A stretch of 64,000 nucleotides of DNA. It comes from Phaeobacter porticola (GTDB lineage Bacteria > Pseudomonadota > Alphaproteobacteria > Rhodobacterales > Rhodobacteraceae). The notes under the pieces were generated by a model. That model saw only the letters and a list, made by a program, of their open reading frames with translations. It ran no database searches and was not told the origin of the DNA. Location of the stretch: contig NZ_CP016364.1 of the NCBI RefSeq assembly GCF_001888185.1, positions 1,922,001-1,986,000 of the forward strand. The letters run 5' to 3'. Shown here in pieces: positions 54,116 to 64,000 of this stretch (positions are counted from its first letter, which is position 1; each line of letters opens with the position of its first letter). A program made the translations under genes and the position numbers.

Positions 54116-55777
54116 TTATACCTCGATCGTTTTCGGACGACGCCGTTCAAACCACATCACGATGATTACCCGTGTCACAAAGATCGCGGTGAACACCGAG
54201 GTCATGATCCCCAGCCCCAGCGTGATCGCAAAGCCGCGCACCGGGCCGGAGCCCATGGCAAACAGGATCACAGCCGTGATGAAGGTGGTGATATTGGCGT
54301 CCAGAATGGCGCTCAGCGCCTTGGAATACCCTTCATCAATGGCCCGTGCAGGACCACGACCGGCCTTCAGCTCCTCGCGGATCCGCTCAAAGATCAGCAC
54401 ATTGGCATCCACGGCCATACCAACCGTCAGAACAATGCCCGCGATCCCCGGCAGGGTCAGCGTGGCACCAATCAGGCTCAGCGCGCCAAAGATAAGCGCA
54501 ATATTGAGGATCAATGCGATATTGGCAAAAAGACCAAACAAACCATAGCTCAGCGCCATGAAGACCAGCACCCCGACAAAAGCGACGATGGTCGCAACCT
54601 TGCCAGCGTCGATGCTGTCCTGACCCAGTTCCGGACCGATCGTGCGCTCTTCCAGGAACTCCAGCCCCGCAGGCAATGCGCCCGCCCGCAGCAGGATCGC
54701 CATATTGGTGCTTTCCTCAATGTCGAAATCACCGGTGATAATGCCAGAGCCACCCGGAATATGTGACTGGATCACCGGGGCGGAGACCACCTCCTCATCC
54801 AGCACAATCGCAAAGGGCGAGCCGATGTTTTCCGCCGTATAGTCGCCGAACTTGCGCGCGCCTGTGGTGTTGAAACGGAAGCTGACCGCCGGGCGGCCGT
54901 TCTGATCAAAGGACGGCTGCGCGTCCACCAACTCCTCACCGGTCACAACCGGTGCGGCCTCAACGGTGTAGAACACGCCGTCCTCATCAAGCGACGGCAC
55001 AACCTTGTTACCGACACCCGCATTGGCATCGGCGTCCGTGCCGCGCCCTACGACGGGGTTAAAGGTCAGCTGCGCGGTGGTGCCGATGATCTCTTTCAAC
55101 TCCGACGCCGACCCGATGCCCGGCACCTGAATCAGGATCCGTTCGCTGCCCTGACGTTGAATGGTCGGCTCGCGCGTGCCCACCTCGTCAATCCGGCGGC
55201 GGATGATTTCCAGTGCCTGACGCACGGTGCGGTCATCAGAGGCCAGCTTCTCCTGCTCGCTCAGCTCCACGGTCAGAATGTCACCGGTCCCGGACACGGT
55301 GATATCGGTGGCCCCGGCCCCAGTCAGACTGGTGATCGGATTGGCCAGACCACGCACAACCTCCAGCGCGCGGGCCATGCCCTCGGGCTTGGAGATCTTC
55401 AGACGAATCTGCCCCTCCGGTGCCTGCTGGCGGCGAAAGGTGCCGACCTCACCACGCTCAGGCCGCAGCGCGTCACGCACCTCAGGCCAGAGCGCGTCCA
55501 TCCGCGCGCCGTAGACGTCGGCGACCTTCACCTCGGCCAGAAGATGCGCGCCACCGCGCAGGTCCAGACCAAGGTTGACCAGCGACGACGGCATGAACGA
55601 CGGCCATTGGCCCGCCACGTCCAGCCGCGCGGGGCTTTCGCCCTTCGCGATTATTTCGGCGGCGGCGTCATTGGCCTGCTCGACGCGCGTGTAAAACGCA
55701 TTTGGCAGGGCAAGCAAAAGGCCGGTCACACAGACCAGCCAGATGAGAACCCGCTTCCAGAGATCAATTTGCAGCAT
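54116..55777 (-). CDS. secD: Protein translocase subunit SecD
   Basis: A 553-residue protein with a membrane span at the N-terminus, the P1 domain region, DLRGGAHLLAEVKV, and a C-terminal membrane domain with six spans including GMAVDANVLIFERIREEL. It is the main partner of SecF in the Sec accessory complex. A 34-base gap separates it from yajC, and secF follows after one base. The frame is normal. Confidence 0.97.
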   Translation of the reverse strand: MLQIDLWKRVLIWLVCVTGLLLALPNAFYTRVEQANDAAAEIIAKGESPARLDVAGQWPSFMPSSLVNLGLDLRGGAHLLAEVKVADVYGARMDALWPEVRDALRPERGEVGTFRRQQAPEGQIRLKISKPEGMARALEVVRGLANPITSLTGAGATDITVSGTGDILTVELSEQEKLASDDRTVRQALEIIRRRIDEVGTREPTIQRQGSERILIQVPGIGSASELKEIIGTTAQLTFNPVVGRGTDADANAGVGNKVVPSLDEDGVFYTVEAAPVVTGEELVDAQPSFDQNGRPAVSFRFNTTGARKFGDYTAENIGSPFAIVLDEEVVSAPVIQSHIPGGSGIITGDFDIEESTNMAILLRAGALPAGLEFLEERTIGPELGQDSIDAGKVATIVAFVGVLVFMALSYGLFGLFANIALILNIALIFGALSLIGATLTLPGIAGIVLTVGMAVDANVLIFERIREELKAGRGPARAIDEGYSKALSAILDANITTFITAVILFAMGSGPVRGFAITLGLGIMTSVFTAIFVTRVIIVMWFERRRPKTIEV

Positions 55778-55811
55778 TGCCCTGCCTTTTCAGTTGGTTA
55801 AGCGGGGATAC

Positions 55812-56096
55812 TTACGCTGCCGGCTCGGTCTTGTTCAGAACCTGTGCGATGGTGGATTTGATCACGCGGATTTTGACACCCTCGGCGATTTCCACTTCGA
55901 TTTCACCGTCTTCCTTGACCTTGGCCACCTTGCCGATGATGCCACCCTGGGTCACCACCTGATCGCCACGGCGCAGCGCTTCGACCATCGACTGATGCGT
56001 CTTCAGCTTTTTCTGCTGCGGACGGATCAGCAGGAAGTACATGATTGCAAAGATCAGAATGAGCGGGAGAAACTGGGCGAGTGCGCCACCATCCAT
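55812..56096 (-). CDS. yajC: Preprotein translocase subunit YajC
   Basis: A 94-residue protein with one membrane span (AQFLPLILIFAIMYFLLIRPQQKK) and then KTHQSMVEALRRGDQVVTQGGIIGKVAKVKEDGEIEVEIAEGVKIRVIKSTIAQV, the YajC signature. It joins SecD and SecF in the translocon accessory complex. It is the first gene of this unit and diverges from the pentapeptide gene. Confidence 0.96.
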   Translation of the reverse strand: MDGGALAQFLPLILIFAIMYFLLIRPQQKKLKTHQSMVEALRRGDQVVTQGGIIGKVAKVKEDGEIEVEIAEGVKIRVIKSTIAQVLNKTEPAA

Positions 56097-56272
56097 GGGA
56101 TATTCCTTCTATGTGACAGGCGCTTGTGACGCCCTTAATTTTGCAGGGGAACCTATGCGCTGGCCCGGGGCTTTGCAAGGCTAAGGGGGCCTTATCTGAT
56201 ACCGCAAACGCAGTTGACCCGATGCAGGGGCGGTGAGAGGGTGAAAGCGCATTTTTCAGCAAGGTTATTTTC

Positions 56273-57688
56273 GTGCTCAACACCTATCTGGCGATTGTCA
56301 GCCACCCGCTGTTTTTCACCTTCATTGCGCTGTGTGGCGGGGTCTATGCGCTTCTCTGGGCGACAAGCCTCAAACCCTCCGCGCTCCCGCAACCGTTGGT
56401 TTGGTTGCGCCGACACTACGTCAGCGCGCTGTTGATCGTGGTTGGCATACTCTTCGTCCTCGCGATGACATTTTATCTGGTCGAAATCGGGCTGAGCGTG
56501 CGTCGCCTTGTCGATCTTCTTGGGAACGAACTTGCCAAAGCAGAACCGCAGGCCGAAGCGCTGCGCTTTCTCGCTCACAGCATCGGCATCTTGGTCGCCA
56601 TACTTGCAGGCTCCGCCACCATATTCTTTGCTTCGATCCGGGTGTGGACGAATGAACGGAACACGACGGCAACCGAACAGGGGCTGATCACGGACAGGAT
56701 CAACAAGGCCGTTGAAGGGTTGGGGGCCGAGAAAACGGTGAAGCAGCAAAGACAGGGTTCCGAAGGCGCTTTGCTCTATGAAGATGACATTAATGGTAAT
56801 CCAGATCTGAAAAAGCCGATCATGGCGGAAGTCACCAAACCAAACATCGAAGTCCGAACTGGGTCGATTTTGGCGCTGGAGAGACTGGCGAAAGAGAATT
56901 TGGATTTTCACATCCAGATTATCGAGATCCTCTGCGCCTATGTCCGAAACAATGCGATGTGTGACGATCCTAGCCCCACAGGGAAGCTGGAAAGAGTTCC
57001 TTCACTGAGGGACGACATCCAAATGGCCATAAAAGCAATCGGTCGGCGTGGACAGAAGGGAAAACAAGCAGAAGCTTTTCTGCGCTTCAGACTGGACTTG
57101 CGAAACTGTAATCTTTCCGGTGCGGACTTCGCTACACGCGATTACTCGGGAGCAATGTTCCACCACAGTCTCATTGAGGGCGCGAACTTTATGAGGGCGA
57201 ATTTCCAAGGCGCTGAGTTAAACTACTGCACTCTAAACTATTCGAGATTTCTCGATTGTGATCTGACAGGCGCGATCCTAGTACATGCGACACTTAACCA
57301 ACCGGTCGGTTCACTTCACTCCAATCATCTTGGATGGGCAACTCTGCGGGGGCTTGATGTCTCAGGTGCTGATTTATCAGGTGTATTCAACCTCGGCGAC
57401 AATATCCAGATGAATACGATTTTCGGCACGAGTGATACCAAACTTCACGAACGCTACACTCGGCCAAACAGAAATGGCAGCATTTCTGAACTTAGGATGG
57501 AATTGGAGTATGCAAAAGATGACGGAGAATCCGAACGCGCCGATGACCTGTCACGTAAATTGTCTGAAAAAGGATTTAGATCTTGGTCACCATATAGTTC
57601 TGACGACGGTGTAACCCACTCTCTCTACAACGACCTAATGATCAAACTGGACCTCTGCCACTTCCCTTTTCATGGAAGACACAAATGA
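56273..57688 (+). CDS. Membrane protein with pentapeptide repeats
   Basis: A 471-residue protein from GTG 56273 with AAGG upstream. Three membrane spans lie in residues 1-130 (FFTFIALCGGVYALLWATSL, YVSALLIVVGILFVLAMTFYL, SIGILVAILAGSATIFFAS). A helical part follows with DRINKAVEGLGAEKT and the TGSILALERLAKEN segment. Residues about 285-390 hold pentapeptide repeats (LRNCNLSGADFATRDYSGAMFHH, GANFMRANFQGAELNYC, SGADLSGVFN). Proteins of this layout are common in Proteobacteria, function unknown; a membrane sensor or regulator is likely. Confidence 0.85.
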   Translation: MLNTYLAIVSHPLFFTFIALCGGVYALLWATSLKPSALPQPLVWLRRHYVSALLIVVGILFVLAMTFYLVEIGLSVRRLVDLLGNELAKAEPQAEALRFLAHSIGILVAILAGSATIFFASIRVWTNERNTTATEQGLITDRINKAVEGLGAEKTVKQQRQGSEGALLYEDDINGNPDLKKPIMAEVTKPNIEVRTGSILALERLAKENLDFHIQIIEILCAYVRNNAMCDDPSPTGKLERVPSLRDDIQMAIKAIGRRGQKGKQAEAFLRFRLDLRNCNLSGADFATRDYSGAMFHHSLIEGANFMRANFQGAELNYCTLNYSRFLDCDLTGAILVHATLNQPVGSLHSNHLGWATLRGLDVSGADLSGVFNLGDNIQMNTIFGTSDTKLHERYTRPNRNGSISELRMELEYAKDDGESERADDLSRKLSEKGFRSWSPYSSDDGVTHSLYNDLMIKLDLCHFPFHGRHK

Positions 57689-57785
57689 GCGAATAACTTC
57701 GCCAACCACTAGCGCCCTCTTCCCCTTCCCGCCCCCATCCGGCATATGCTGGCGGCACTGATTCAACGCTTTAGGAGCACCTCCC

Positions 57786-59078
57786 ATGCATGACATCCGC
57801 GCGATCCGCGAGAACCCTGCCGCTTTTGACGCCGCTTTGGCGCGGCGTGGGGATGCGGCGATGTCTTCCGACATCCTGGCGCTGGATGAATCCCGCCGGG
57901 CCAAAATCCAGGCGGCTGAAACCGCGCAGGCCGATCAGAACAGGGCGGCCAAGGCTATTGGTGCGGCCAAGGCCAAGGGGGATGACGCCGAATTCGAACG
58001 TCTGCGGGCCGAGGTGGCCGGCAAGAAAGCCGAAGTCGCAGCCCTGCAGACCGAGGCCAAGGAGCTGGACGCCAAGCTGACCGACGTGCTGGCCCGCATC
58101 CCCAACCTGCCGGCCGAGGACGTGCCAGCGGGCGCCGATGAGGACGACAATGTCGAGGTCAGCAAATGGGGGGCGATCCCCAATTTCGCCTTTGACCCGA
58201 AAGAGCATTTTGAAATCAAGGGCGTCGCGGCTGCGATGGATTTTGAAACCGCTGCAAAGATCTCCGGCGCGCGCTTTGTGCTGCTGAAGGGCGCTGTGGC
58301 ACGCATCCACCGCGCGCTGGCGCAGTTCATGGTCGACACCCATGTGGATGAAAACGGCCTTACGGAGGTGAACTCCCCGGTGCTGGTGCGTGACGAGGCG
58401 ATGTATGGCACCGATAAGCTGCCGAAATTCGGCGATGACAGCTATCAGACCACCAATGGCTGGTGGCTGGTGCCGACCTCCGAAGTGCCGCTGACCTATT
58501 CCGTTGCGGGCGACACGCTGGATGAGGCCGCCCTGCCGATCCGCATGACCGCGCATACGCTCTGCTTCCGCTCCGAGGCGGGCAGCGCGGGCAAAGACAC
58601 CTCCGGCATGCTGCGCCAGCACCAGTTTGAGAAGGTCGAGATGGTCTCGGTTGTGCATCCGACCCAATCCGACGATGAACAGAAGCGCATGCTGCGCTGC
58701 GCTGAGGGGTTGCTGGAAAAACTGGGCATCCCCTATCGCACCGTGGTGCTTTGCACCGGTGACATGGGGTTCGGCGCGCGCCGAACCTTTGACATCGAAG
58801 CCTGGGTGCCCGGTCAGAACACTTACCGCGAGATTTCTTCGGTCTCCACCACAGGTGATTTCCAGGCCCGCCGCATGAACGCCCGGTTCAAACCTTCGGA
58901 CGGTGGCAAGCCGGAATATCTGCACACGCTCAACGGCTCCGGTCTGGCGGTCGGGCGCTGCCTGATTGCGGTGCTGGAAAACGGTCAGCAGGAAGACGGA
59001 TCCGTCAAACTGCCAGAGGTTCTGGCCCCCTATCTGAGCGGTCGCTTGACCCTGACGGCAGAAGGCGCATTGGTTTAA
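57786..59078 (+). CDS. serS: Serine-tRNA ligase
   Basis: A 430-residue class II aminoacyl-tRNA synthetase. Residues 1-110 form the long coiled-coil arm ([24 protein letters not shown]) that binds tRNA-Ser. Motif 2 is in [27 protein letters not shown] and motif 3 in [20 protein letters not shown]. It charges tRNA-Ser and also supplies seryl-tRNA for selenocysteine where present. The frame is full length; a bidirectional terminator follows. Confidence 0.98.
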   Translation: MHDIRAIRENPAAFDAALARRGDAAMSSDILALDESRRAKIQAAETAQADQNRAAKAIGAAKAKGDDAEFERLRAEVAGKKAEVAALQTEAKELDAKLTDVLARIPNLPAEDVPAGADEDDNVEVSKWGAIPNFAFDPKEHFEIKGVAAAMDFETAAKISGARFVLLKGAVARIHRALAQFMVDTHVDENGLTEVNSPVLVRDEAMYGTDKLPKFGDDSYQTTNGWWLVPTSEVPLTYSVAGDTLDEAALPIRMTAHTLCFRSEAGSAGKDTSGMLRQHQFEKVEMVSVVHPTQSDDEQKRMLRCAEGLLEKLGIPYRTVVLCTGDMGFGARRTFDIEAWVPGQNTYREISSVSTTGDFQARRMNARFKPSDGGKPEYLHTLNGSGLAVGRCLIAVLENGQQEDGSVKLPEVLAPYLSGRLTLTAEGALV

Positions 59079-59113
59079 TAACCACGCACAATCTCTTAAT
59101 AAGAAGTAAAAAA

Positions 59114-59138
59114 CCGACGCCTCACAGCGTCGGTTTTC
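59114..59138. terminator. Bidirectional intrinsic terminator between serS and the HhH gene
   Basis: CCGACGC pairs with GCGTCGG over a CTCACA loop. TTTTCTTT follows on the plus strand and TTTTTTAC on the minus strand, so it can serve both convergent units. Confidence 0.9.
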
Positions 59139-59168
59139 TTTGTTCTCGGCACAGTGTTCCCGGCGGCG

Positions 59169-59882
59169 CTATTTCTTTTTCTTACCCTTCGCAGGAACGC
59201 TCGGCTCTCTCTGCTTCTTGACTATTGGCTTCTTCACTCCGTCCTTTTTGGCTGCGACCTTCTTGGTCGGCTCCTTTTTGGACGCATCTTTCTTGCCGCT
59301 GTCTTTCTTCCCGCTGTCTTTTGCGGACGCCTCTTTCTTCGGGTTGTGTTTGGCCTCAAGGATCGCTTTTGCCTTGGCCTTTTCCTTTTCAATCGCGCGT
59401 TTGGCCTTGGCTTTCACCCGTTTGGCCTTCGCCTTGGCTTTCACCTTTGCGGCGGAAAATTCCTCGGCAAGGGCGGCGGCTTTCTTCGCGGATTTCTTCG
59501 CTTTCAGGACCGCCTTTTCCGCCTTCGCCTCAGCCGCACGACGGGCCGCCTCGGCAGCCGCCAGCGCGGAGCTGAGCTTGTCAGCCTCGGCGCGGTCACC
59601 GGGTTTTTCCTGCGCGGCACCATTCGGCACAGTCGGTGCGGCCCCATTGGCGCGGCGGGCGGGTTTGCCACGCTCCGGGCTGGTCGGCTTGGGACTGGCC
59701 TCCCCTCGCGCCTTCTGCGCCTCTGCGGACAGTTTTGCCGCGCGCAGCTTGCCGATCCTGGGGATCTTGCTCAGCTCCTCTGGCGATTTTCCTGCCACAG
59801 CCTCAATCGTGGCGCAGCCGTTTTCCGAGAGGATCCGGGCCAGCGCGGGGCCGACACCGGGAAGTTTTGCGATAGATGTCAT
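59169..59882 (-). CDS. Helix-hairpin-helix protein with lysine/alanine-rich histone-like tail
   Basis: A 237-residue protein. Residues 1-60 contain two helix-hairpin-helix motifs (IAKLPGVGPALARILSENGC and LSKIPRIGKLRAAKLSAEAQ), a non-specific DNA-binding fold. Residues 100-237 are almost entirely Lys/Ala-rich (KAEKAVLKAKKSAKKAAALAEEF, AKVKAKAKAKRVKAKAKRAI, then KKDSGKKDASKKEPTKKVAAKK), like the tail of eukaryotic H1 or bacterial H1-like proteins. It may bind and compact DNA. Its ATG overlaps the TGA of the desaturase gene (ATGA), so translation is coupled. Confidence 0.75.
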   Translation of the reverse strand: MTSIAKLPGVGPALARILSENGCATIEAVAGKSPEELSKIPRIGKLRAAKLSAEAQKARGEASPKPTSPERGKPARRANGAAPTVPNGAAQEKPGDRAEADKLSSALAAAEAARRAAEAKAEKAVLKAKKSAKKAAALAEEFSAAKVKAKAKAKRVKAKAKRAIEKEKAKAKAILEAKHNPKKEASAKDSGKKDSGKKDASKKEPTKKVAAKKDGVKKPIVKKQREPSVPAKGKKKK

Positions 59883-60892
59883 GAAGGCTCCTGCCTGTTG
59901 GTTTGCCCTGTGGCCGTGACCGGTGCACCCGGCGCATTAGCTGGCGGGAATGGCACCAGCCGCTGCTGATCCTCGTCCCAAAGCTTTAGCCCCATGGCGC
60001 GGATCGCCTCAGTGAACTTGATCCGGCGCGGTGCAATCTCCGGCGGCAGGTTGTGGTGGCAGCGGCGCAGCCGGTAGCTGGGAATACGGGCGTTGAAATG
60101 ATGAATGTCATGAAGCGTGATATTGGCGACTGCAAAGTCAAAAAACCAGCCAAAATCGAGACAGGATGATCCCTGAAGCGCCGCAACCTGCGGATTAAGG
60201 TCAGGCCGGCGATCCCAATAAGTGTCCTCAAAATTATGTTGCAGATAGACTAGGAACACGCCGATCATGCCCCCGAAAAAGGAAAACCCTAGCCAGACCA
60301 ACACACCGGTCGTGCCCGCGACGGCGTAGAGCAGCGCAAGCAGCAGCACGATCACCACATTATGCAGGATCACCCCAGATACACCAAACCGCAGCGTGTT
60401 TTTCGGCCAGCGGTAGCGAATGAAATAGGTGAACGCCGCCCCTAGTGGCACCAGCACAAGCGGATTGCGATACAGCCGATAGGCCAGTCGCTGTGCCCAG
60501 CCTGCCGCCTGCCATTCGCGCAGGGTCATGGTATGGATTTCGCCGGATTCGCGGTGTTCCAGATTGCCGACATAGGCGTGATGCTCATTATGGTTCTGCT
60601 TCATCACCTCAAACGGGGCAAAGGTGAAGGGCGACAGCACATGACCGGCAATTTCATTCTGGATCCGGGTTTCAAACAGCGAATGATGCCCGGTGTCATG
60701 TTGCAGCACGTATAGCCGCACCGCTGCAAAGGCAAACACACCCCCCGCAGACAGCATCAGATACCAGATCTCAGCGTAGCGGATCGCAACCGTCAGCGCC
60801 AGGAAGTAGATTGCAAATGTCCCGAAATAGCTGAGCGCGGCCAGCCGGTTGTCCTTATCACAATATGTCCGCGTGTATGCTCTCAAATCCAT
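59879..60892 (-). CDS. Membrane fatty acid desaturase
   Basis: A 337-residue integral membrane enzyme. ATG 60892 is chosen because it begins MDLRAYTRTYCDKDNRLAALSYF. The three histidine boxes of the di-iron site are QHDTGHHSLF, NHNEHHAYVGN and HDIHHFNAR. Four to six membrane spans lie between them. It introduces a double bond into an acyl chain, using a ferredoxin or cytochrome donor, and probably adjusts membrane fluidity. The gene overlaps the HhH gene by four bases; no functional tie between them is known. Confidence 0.92.
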   Translation of the reverse strand: MDLRAYTRTYCDKDNRLAALSYFGTFAIYFLALTVAIRYAEIWYLMLSAGGVFAFAAVRLYVLQHDTGHHSLFETRIQNEIAGHVLSPFTFAPFEVMKQNHNEHHAYVGNLEHRESGEIHTMTLREWQAAGWAQRLAYRLYRNPLVLVPLGAAFTYFIRYRWPKNTLRFGVSGVILHNVVIVLLLALLYAVAGTTGVLVWLGFSFFGGMIGVFLVYLQHNFEDTYWDRRPDLNPQVAALQGSSCLDFGWFFDFAVANITLHDIHHFNARIPSYRLRRCHHNLPPEIAPRRIKFTEAIRAMGLKLWDEDQQRLVPFPPANAPGAPVTATGQTNRQEPS

Positions 60893-61130
60893 GGGATGTT
60901 CCCTAGAGACGCAGTGTGACGCCACGATGACGCGGCCCTTTGGTGATATGTCACCAAGCGCGCGGCGATCCAACGCCACTGTTAATATCCCGGTCATGGC
61001 CATACTGCGCCCTACAAACATGGCAACAGCCCACCGGCATTTCAATAAATTACAGTGAAGCCTAGCAAGGCCAGTGGCTTGCGGTCAAATTCTACGTGGT
61101 CAGCACAGGCGCAAACCCGCGCTTGCCATG

Positions 61131-61162
61131 AAAAAAGGCAGCCCCCAACATGGAAAGCTGCC
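61131..61162 (-). terminator. Intrinsic terminator after der
   Basis: On the minus strand GGCAGC and GCTGCC form a stem with a 14-base loop, followed by TTTTTT, 37 bases after the der stop. Confidence 0.85.
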
Positions 61163-61199
61163 TCTGGTCATTCTTCATTCTTGGAGCAGGCACCTACGC

Positions 61200-62660
61200 T
61201 TAGTTGCGGCGGCCTTCCAGATGTTTGCGCAGCTTCGACGGCGGCGCCTTCTTCTTGCCCTTGTAGGGGTTCTTGTCCGACTGCGAGCGCAGCGTCAGAC
61301 GGATCGGCGAGCCGGGCATATCAAAATCCTGCCGCAACCCGTTTACCAGATAGCGATTGTAACTCTCGGGCATCTTGTCGGGATGCGAACACATCACCAC
61401 AAAGCCCGGCGGACGGGTCTTGGCCTGGGTCATATAGCGCAGCTTGATCCGCTTGCCCTGCGGGGCTGGCGGCGGGTGCTGTTCCAGCATCCCCGTCAGC
61501 CAGCGGTTCAGCGCAGCTGTTGGTATCCGGCGGTTCCAGACGTCATAGGCGCGCATGATGGCCGCGTGCAGACGGTCCAGTCCCTTGCCGGTTTTGGCCG
61601 ACACGGTAATCAACGGCGCGCCGCGCAACTGCGGCAGAAGCCGGTCAAAGGCCTCTTTCAGGTTGCGCAGTTTTTCCTGCTTTTCGTCCTCGATGTCCCA
61701 TTTGTTCACCGCAACCACAACCGCGCGGCCTTCCCGCTCGGCCAGATCGGCAATGCGCAGATCCTGCTGTTCAAACGGGATCGCGGCATCCAGCAGGACC
61801 ACCACAACCTCGGCAAATTTTACCGCTCGCAGACCGTCGGACACGGAGAGCTTCTCCAGCTTTTCCTGTACTTTGGCCTTCTTGCGCATCCCCGCGGTAT
61901 CGAAGATGCGCATCGGCACATCCTGCCAGTCGATCTGTAGCGAGATCGCATCGCGGGTGATCCCGGCCTCGGGCCCGGTCAGCAGACGGTCCTCACCAAG
62001 GATTTTGTTGATCAGCGTGGATTTACCCGCGTTCGGACGCCCGACAACAGCAACCTGCAACGGTTTGTTGCGGGTTGGCATCGGCACCGACAGATCTTCT
62101 TCGTCGGCGTCTTCATCCAGAGCCACGTCAATCTCGGGGCTGTCATCCTTGGCGCGTTCTTCAAACTCATCCGCCAAGGGCATCAGCTGCGAATAAAGAT
62201 CGTTCAGACCTTCGCCATGTTCACCGGACAGGCGGATCGGCTCACCCAGACCTAAGCCCCAGGCGTCCAGCACACCGGCATCAGCGGCGTTGCCCTCGGC
62301 CTTGTTGGCAGCCAGAATCACATGGGCGGATTTCTTGCGCAGGATTTCCGCAAACATCTGGTCGATCGGCGTCACGCCAACGCGCGCATCAATCATGAAC
62401 AGACAGATGTCGGCCATATCAACGGCCCGCTCGGTCAGGCGGCGCATCCGCCCTTCCAGCGAGTTGTCGGTGGCATCTTCCAGACCGGCGGTGTCCACAA
62501 CGGTAAAGCGCAGATCGCCGAGACGCGCTTCCCCTTCGCGCAAATCGCGCGTGACGCCGGGCTGGTCATCCACCAGCGCCAGCCGCTTGCCGACGAGACG
62601 ATTGAACAATGTGGATTTGCCCACATTCGGGCGGCCCACAATAGCGAGGGTAAAAGACAT
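61200..62660 (-). CDS. der: Ribosome biogenesis GTPase Der (EngA)
   Basis: A 486-residue double GTPase. ATG 62660 begins [22 protein letters not shown]. The first G domain has GRPNVGKST (G1), DTAGLED (G3) and ANKAEG (G4). The second has [17 protein letters not shown] and VNKWD. The C-terminal KH-like domain has [19 protein letters not shown]. It matures the 50S subunit. It follows bamB by 99 bases; bamB-der is a conserved pair in many Proteobacteria. Confidence 0.98.
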   Translation of the reverse strand: MSFTLAIVGRPNVGKSTLFNRLVGKRLALVDDQPGVTRDLREGEARLGDLRFTVVDTAGLEDATDNSLEGRMRRLTERAVDMADICLFMIDARVGVTPIDQMFAEILRKKSAHVILAANKAEGNAADAGVLDAWGLGLGEPIRLSGEHGEGLNDLYSQLMPLADEFEERAKDDSPEIDVALDEDADEEDLSVPMPTRNKPLQVAVVGRPNAGKSTLINKILGEDRLLTGPEAGITRDAISLQIDWQDVPMRIFDTAGMRKKAKVQEKLEKLSVSDGLRAVKFAEVVVVLLDAAIPFEQQDLRIADLAEREGRAVVVAVNKWDIEDEKQEKLRNLKEAFDRLLPQLRGAPLITVSAKTGKGLDRLHAAIMRAYDVWNRRIPTAALNRWLTGMLEQHPPPAPQGKRIKLRYMTQAKTRPPGFVVMCSHPDKMPESYNRYLVNGLRQDFDMPGSPIRLTLRSQSDKNPYKGKKKAPPSKLRKHLEGRRN

Positions 62661-62759
62661 CAGACCAACTTTCTGCGATTCAGACGCGCCCCATAGCGCA
62701 TCTGCGCGCGCCCTGCCAGAGTGCATCGCTGTTTAACCCTCTCCTAGCGCATCAAAGCG

Positions 62760-64000
62760 TTATCGGAAAGCGTGCAATTGCCCCTTGCTAGACACAACAT
62801 AAAGCGTGCCCCCTGCAACCACGGGCGCGGTACTGGCACCACCGGGCACCTCAACTGTGCGGACAAGCGCACCGTTTTGTGGATTGTAGAACCGCAACAG
62901 ACCGTCATTGGACGCCACAATCACCTGCCCGCCAGCAACCACCGGCCCATGGTGGGCGACAACAGCGCCACGCTTGCGCGGCTTGTCCTTCAGATACCCC
63001 GGCAGATCTGATGCCCAGATCGCCTCGCCGCTGTCGGCATCCAACCGCAGCAACTGACCCAGATCACTGATCAAAAACACGCTGCCAGCCACCGGCCAGA
63101 CCGGATCCACTGCACCATGCGGCACGGTCCACAGACGATCGCCTGACCCGATGTCAAATGCCGCCGTACGGCCTGACTGATTGCCAACATACATGCGGTT
63201 GCCCGATACCACTGGCGATCCGGTCACATCGCCAATGCGCGAAATCGTGCGGCCAATCCGCTTGCCTGCAACCGAGGCGTTCCAGCGCCGCAGGCCGCCC
63301 TTGCGGAAGGTCGCGGTCAGATCACCCGATCCAAAGGCGAAGATCGCCAAATCCGAGGTAACCGCAGGTGCCGGTGCGCCCAGAATATTCGACGGGCTGG
63401 GCGTAGCTTGAACCTGCCAGGCAATACGGCCATCCTTGGCATGAACCGCCCAACCGGTATCATCTCCGGCCACCAGATAGACCAACCCATCGCGCACAGT
63501 TGGCTGACCCGAACCGGTTGCTTCCAGCTCCTGCCGCCAGATGGTTGCGCCGCTGGTGGCATTCAATGCCGTCAGAACGCCATAGCCGGACGAGACATAA
63601 AGCACGCCGCCCTCATAGGCCAGCCCGCCGCCGGTGGCCTGGCCGGAGCTATCGGTCGCAGGGATCAGCTCGCTCTGCCACTGCAAGGCTCCATTGGTGC
63701 CCACAGCCGAGACCTTGGCACCGCTGTCCAGCGTGTAGATACGACCATCGCCAATCACCGGGTTGGCGGTGATCCGTTGGCGGCGGCTGTCGCCGTCTCC
63801 GATAGAGGTGGACCAGATTGCATTGGGGGCGGCGGCCAGAGCCGGGTGGGTGGGGCGCAGCCCTTCGACCCCTGGCCCCTGTGGCCAGCTGGCATTGCTA
63901 CGTGCCGCCGGCAGGGCAATGGCGCGGGATTCATTGGTCACCACAGTGACACTGTCATCCCGCAGATCCAGGCGCTCACCGCGCAGAATGACCTCAGGCT
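62760..64000 (-). CDS. bamB: BamB-like PQQ-repeat beta-propeller protein (5' end off window)
   Basis: The frame is open to the right edge and encodes at least 413 residues, including EVILRGERLDLRDDSVTVV before the first methionine-type codon, so the real start lies beyond the window. Repeated PQQ-like blades are seen: GDGRIYTLDSGAKVSAVGTNGALQWQSEL, EGGVLYVSSGYGVLTALNATSGATIWRQEL, VSGNRMYVGNQSGRTAAFDIGSGDRLW and AGGTLYVVSSKGQLHAF. BamB is a lipoprotein scaffold of the outer membrane assembly machine; the N-terminal lipobox is not in view. Its place just upstream of der supports the name. Confidence 0.88.
   Translation of the reverse strand, partial: PEVILRGERLDLRDDSVTVVTNESRAIALPAARSNASWPQGPGVEGLRPTHPALAAAPNAIWSTSIGDGDSRRQRITANPVIGDGRIYTLDSGAKVSAVGTNGALQWQSELIPATDSSGQATGGGLAYEGGVLYVSSGYGVLTALNATSGATIWRQELEATGSGQPTVRDGLVYLVAGDDTGWAVHAKDGRIAWQVQATPSPSNILGAPAPAVTSDLAIFAFGSGDLTATFRKGGLRRWNASVAGKRIGRTISRIGDVTGSPVVSGNRMYVGNQSGRTAAFDIGSGDRLWTVPHGAVDPVWPVAGSVFLISDLGQLLRLDADSGEAIWASDLPGYLKDKPRKRGAVVAHHGPVVAGGQVIVASNDGLLRFYNPQNGALVRTVEVPGGASTAPVVAGGTLYVVSSKGQLHAFR

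Overview
The window comes from an alphaproteobacterium of the Roseobacter group (Rhodobacteraceae). This is inferred from a DMSP lyase of the DddP type with its whole metal and catalytic residue set, an Nnr/GlnB/GlnA cluster, the gene order yajC-secD-secF-(Mth938-like)-ccmABCD-ccmG, and high-GC coding throughout. The genus cannot be fixed from the sequence alone.

Layout. (1) 1-2606, minus strand: 5' part of a very large repetitive gene that runs off the left edge. Its 1089-bp (363-residue) unit is repeated almost perfectly, and each unit carries seven DGG...W-type blade motifs and a proline-rich linker, so it looks like a string of near-identical seven-bladed beta-propellers. (2) 2806-3406: insertion-sequence debris and non-coding DNA. 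(3) 3407-24625, minus strand: late region of a prophage. In transcription order it has a small membrane protein, a membrane-anchored lysozyme, a candidate unimolecular spanin, terminase, portal, a protease-capsid fusion, connectors, then a P2-type contractile tail (V, PAAR tip, W, J, I, H, extra tip genes, sheath, tube, E/E+E' frameshift, tape measure, U, X, D). The head is lambda/HK97-like and the tail is P2-like. (4) 24699-27425: three AT-rich genes of unknown function, probably accessory cargo. (5) 27596-30680: an IS21-family element whose istA has an in-frame amber codon, flanked by the tail end of one phage gene and the C-terminal part of the integrase. Integrase N-terminus, repressor and replication genes are absent, so the prophage is probably locked in place. 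The integrase remnant abuts tRNA-Leu(UAG), the likely integration site.

(6) 30971-64000: ordinary chromosome. It holds NAD(P)HX repair (nnr), nitrogen control and assimilation (glnB, glnA), a DUF3445 protein divergent from dddP, a Nudix protein, an alpha/beta hydrolase-OsmC fusion, purB, a TPR protein, an orphan FliG-like protein, a lipid A-type acyltransferase, a DUF1223 protein, aconitase, a small monooxygenase-like protein, the cytochrome c maturation genes, the Sec accessory complex, a pentapeptide-repeat membrane protein, serS, a fatty acid desaturase coupled to a lysine-rich HhH protein, der and bamB. Several intrinsic terminators are readable (after glnA, purB, acnA, secF, serS and der).

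No CRISPR array or rRNA was seen, and the only tRNA found is tRNA-Leu.
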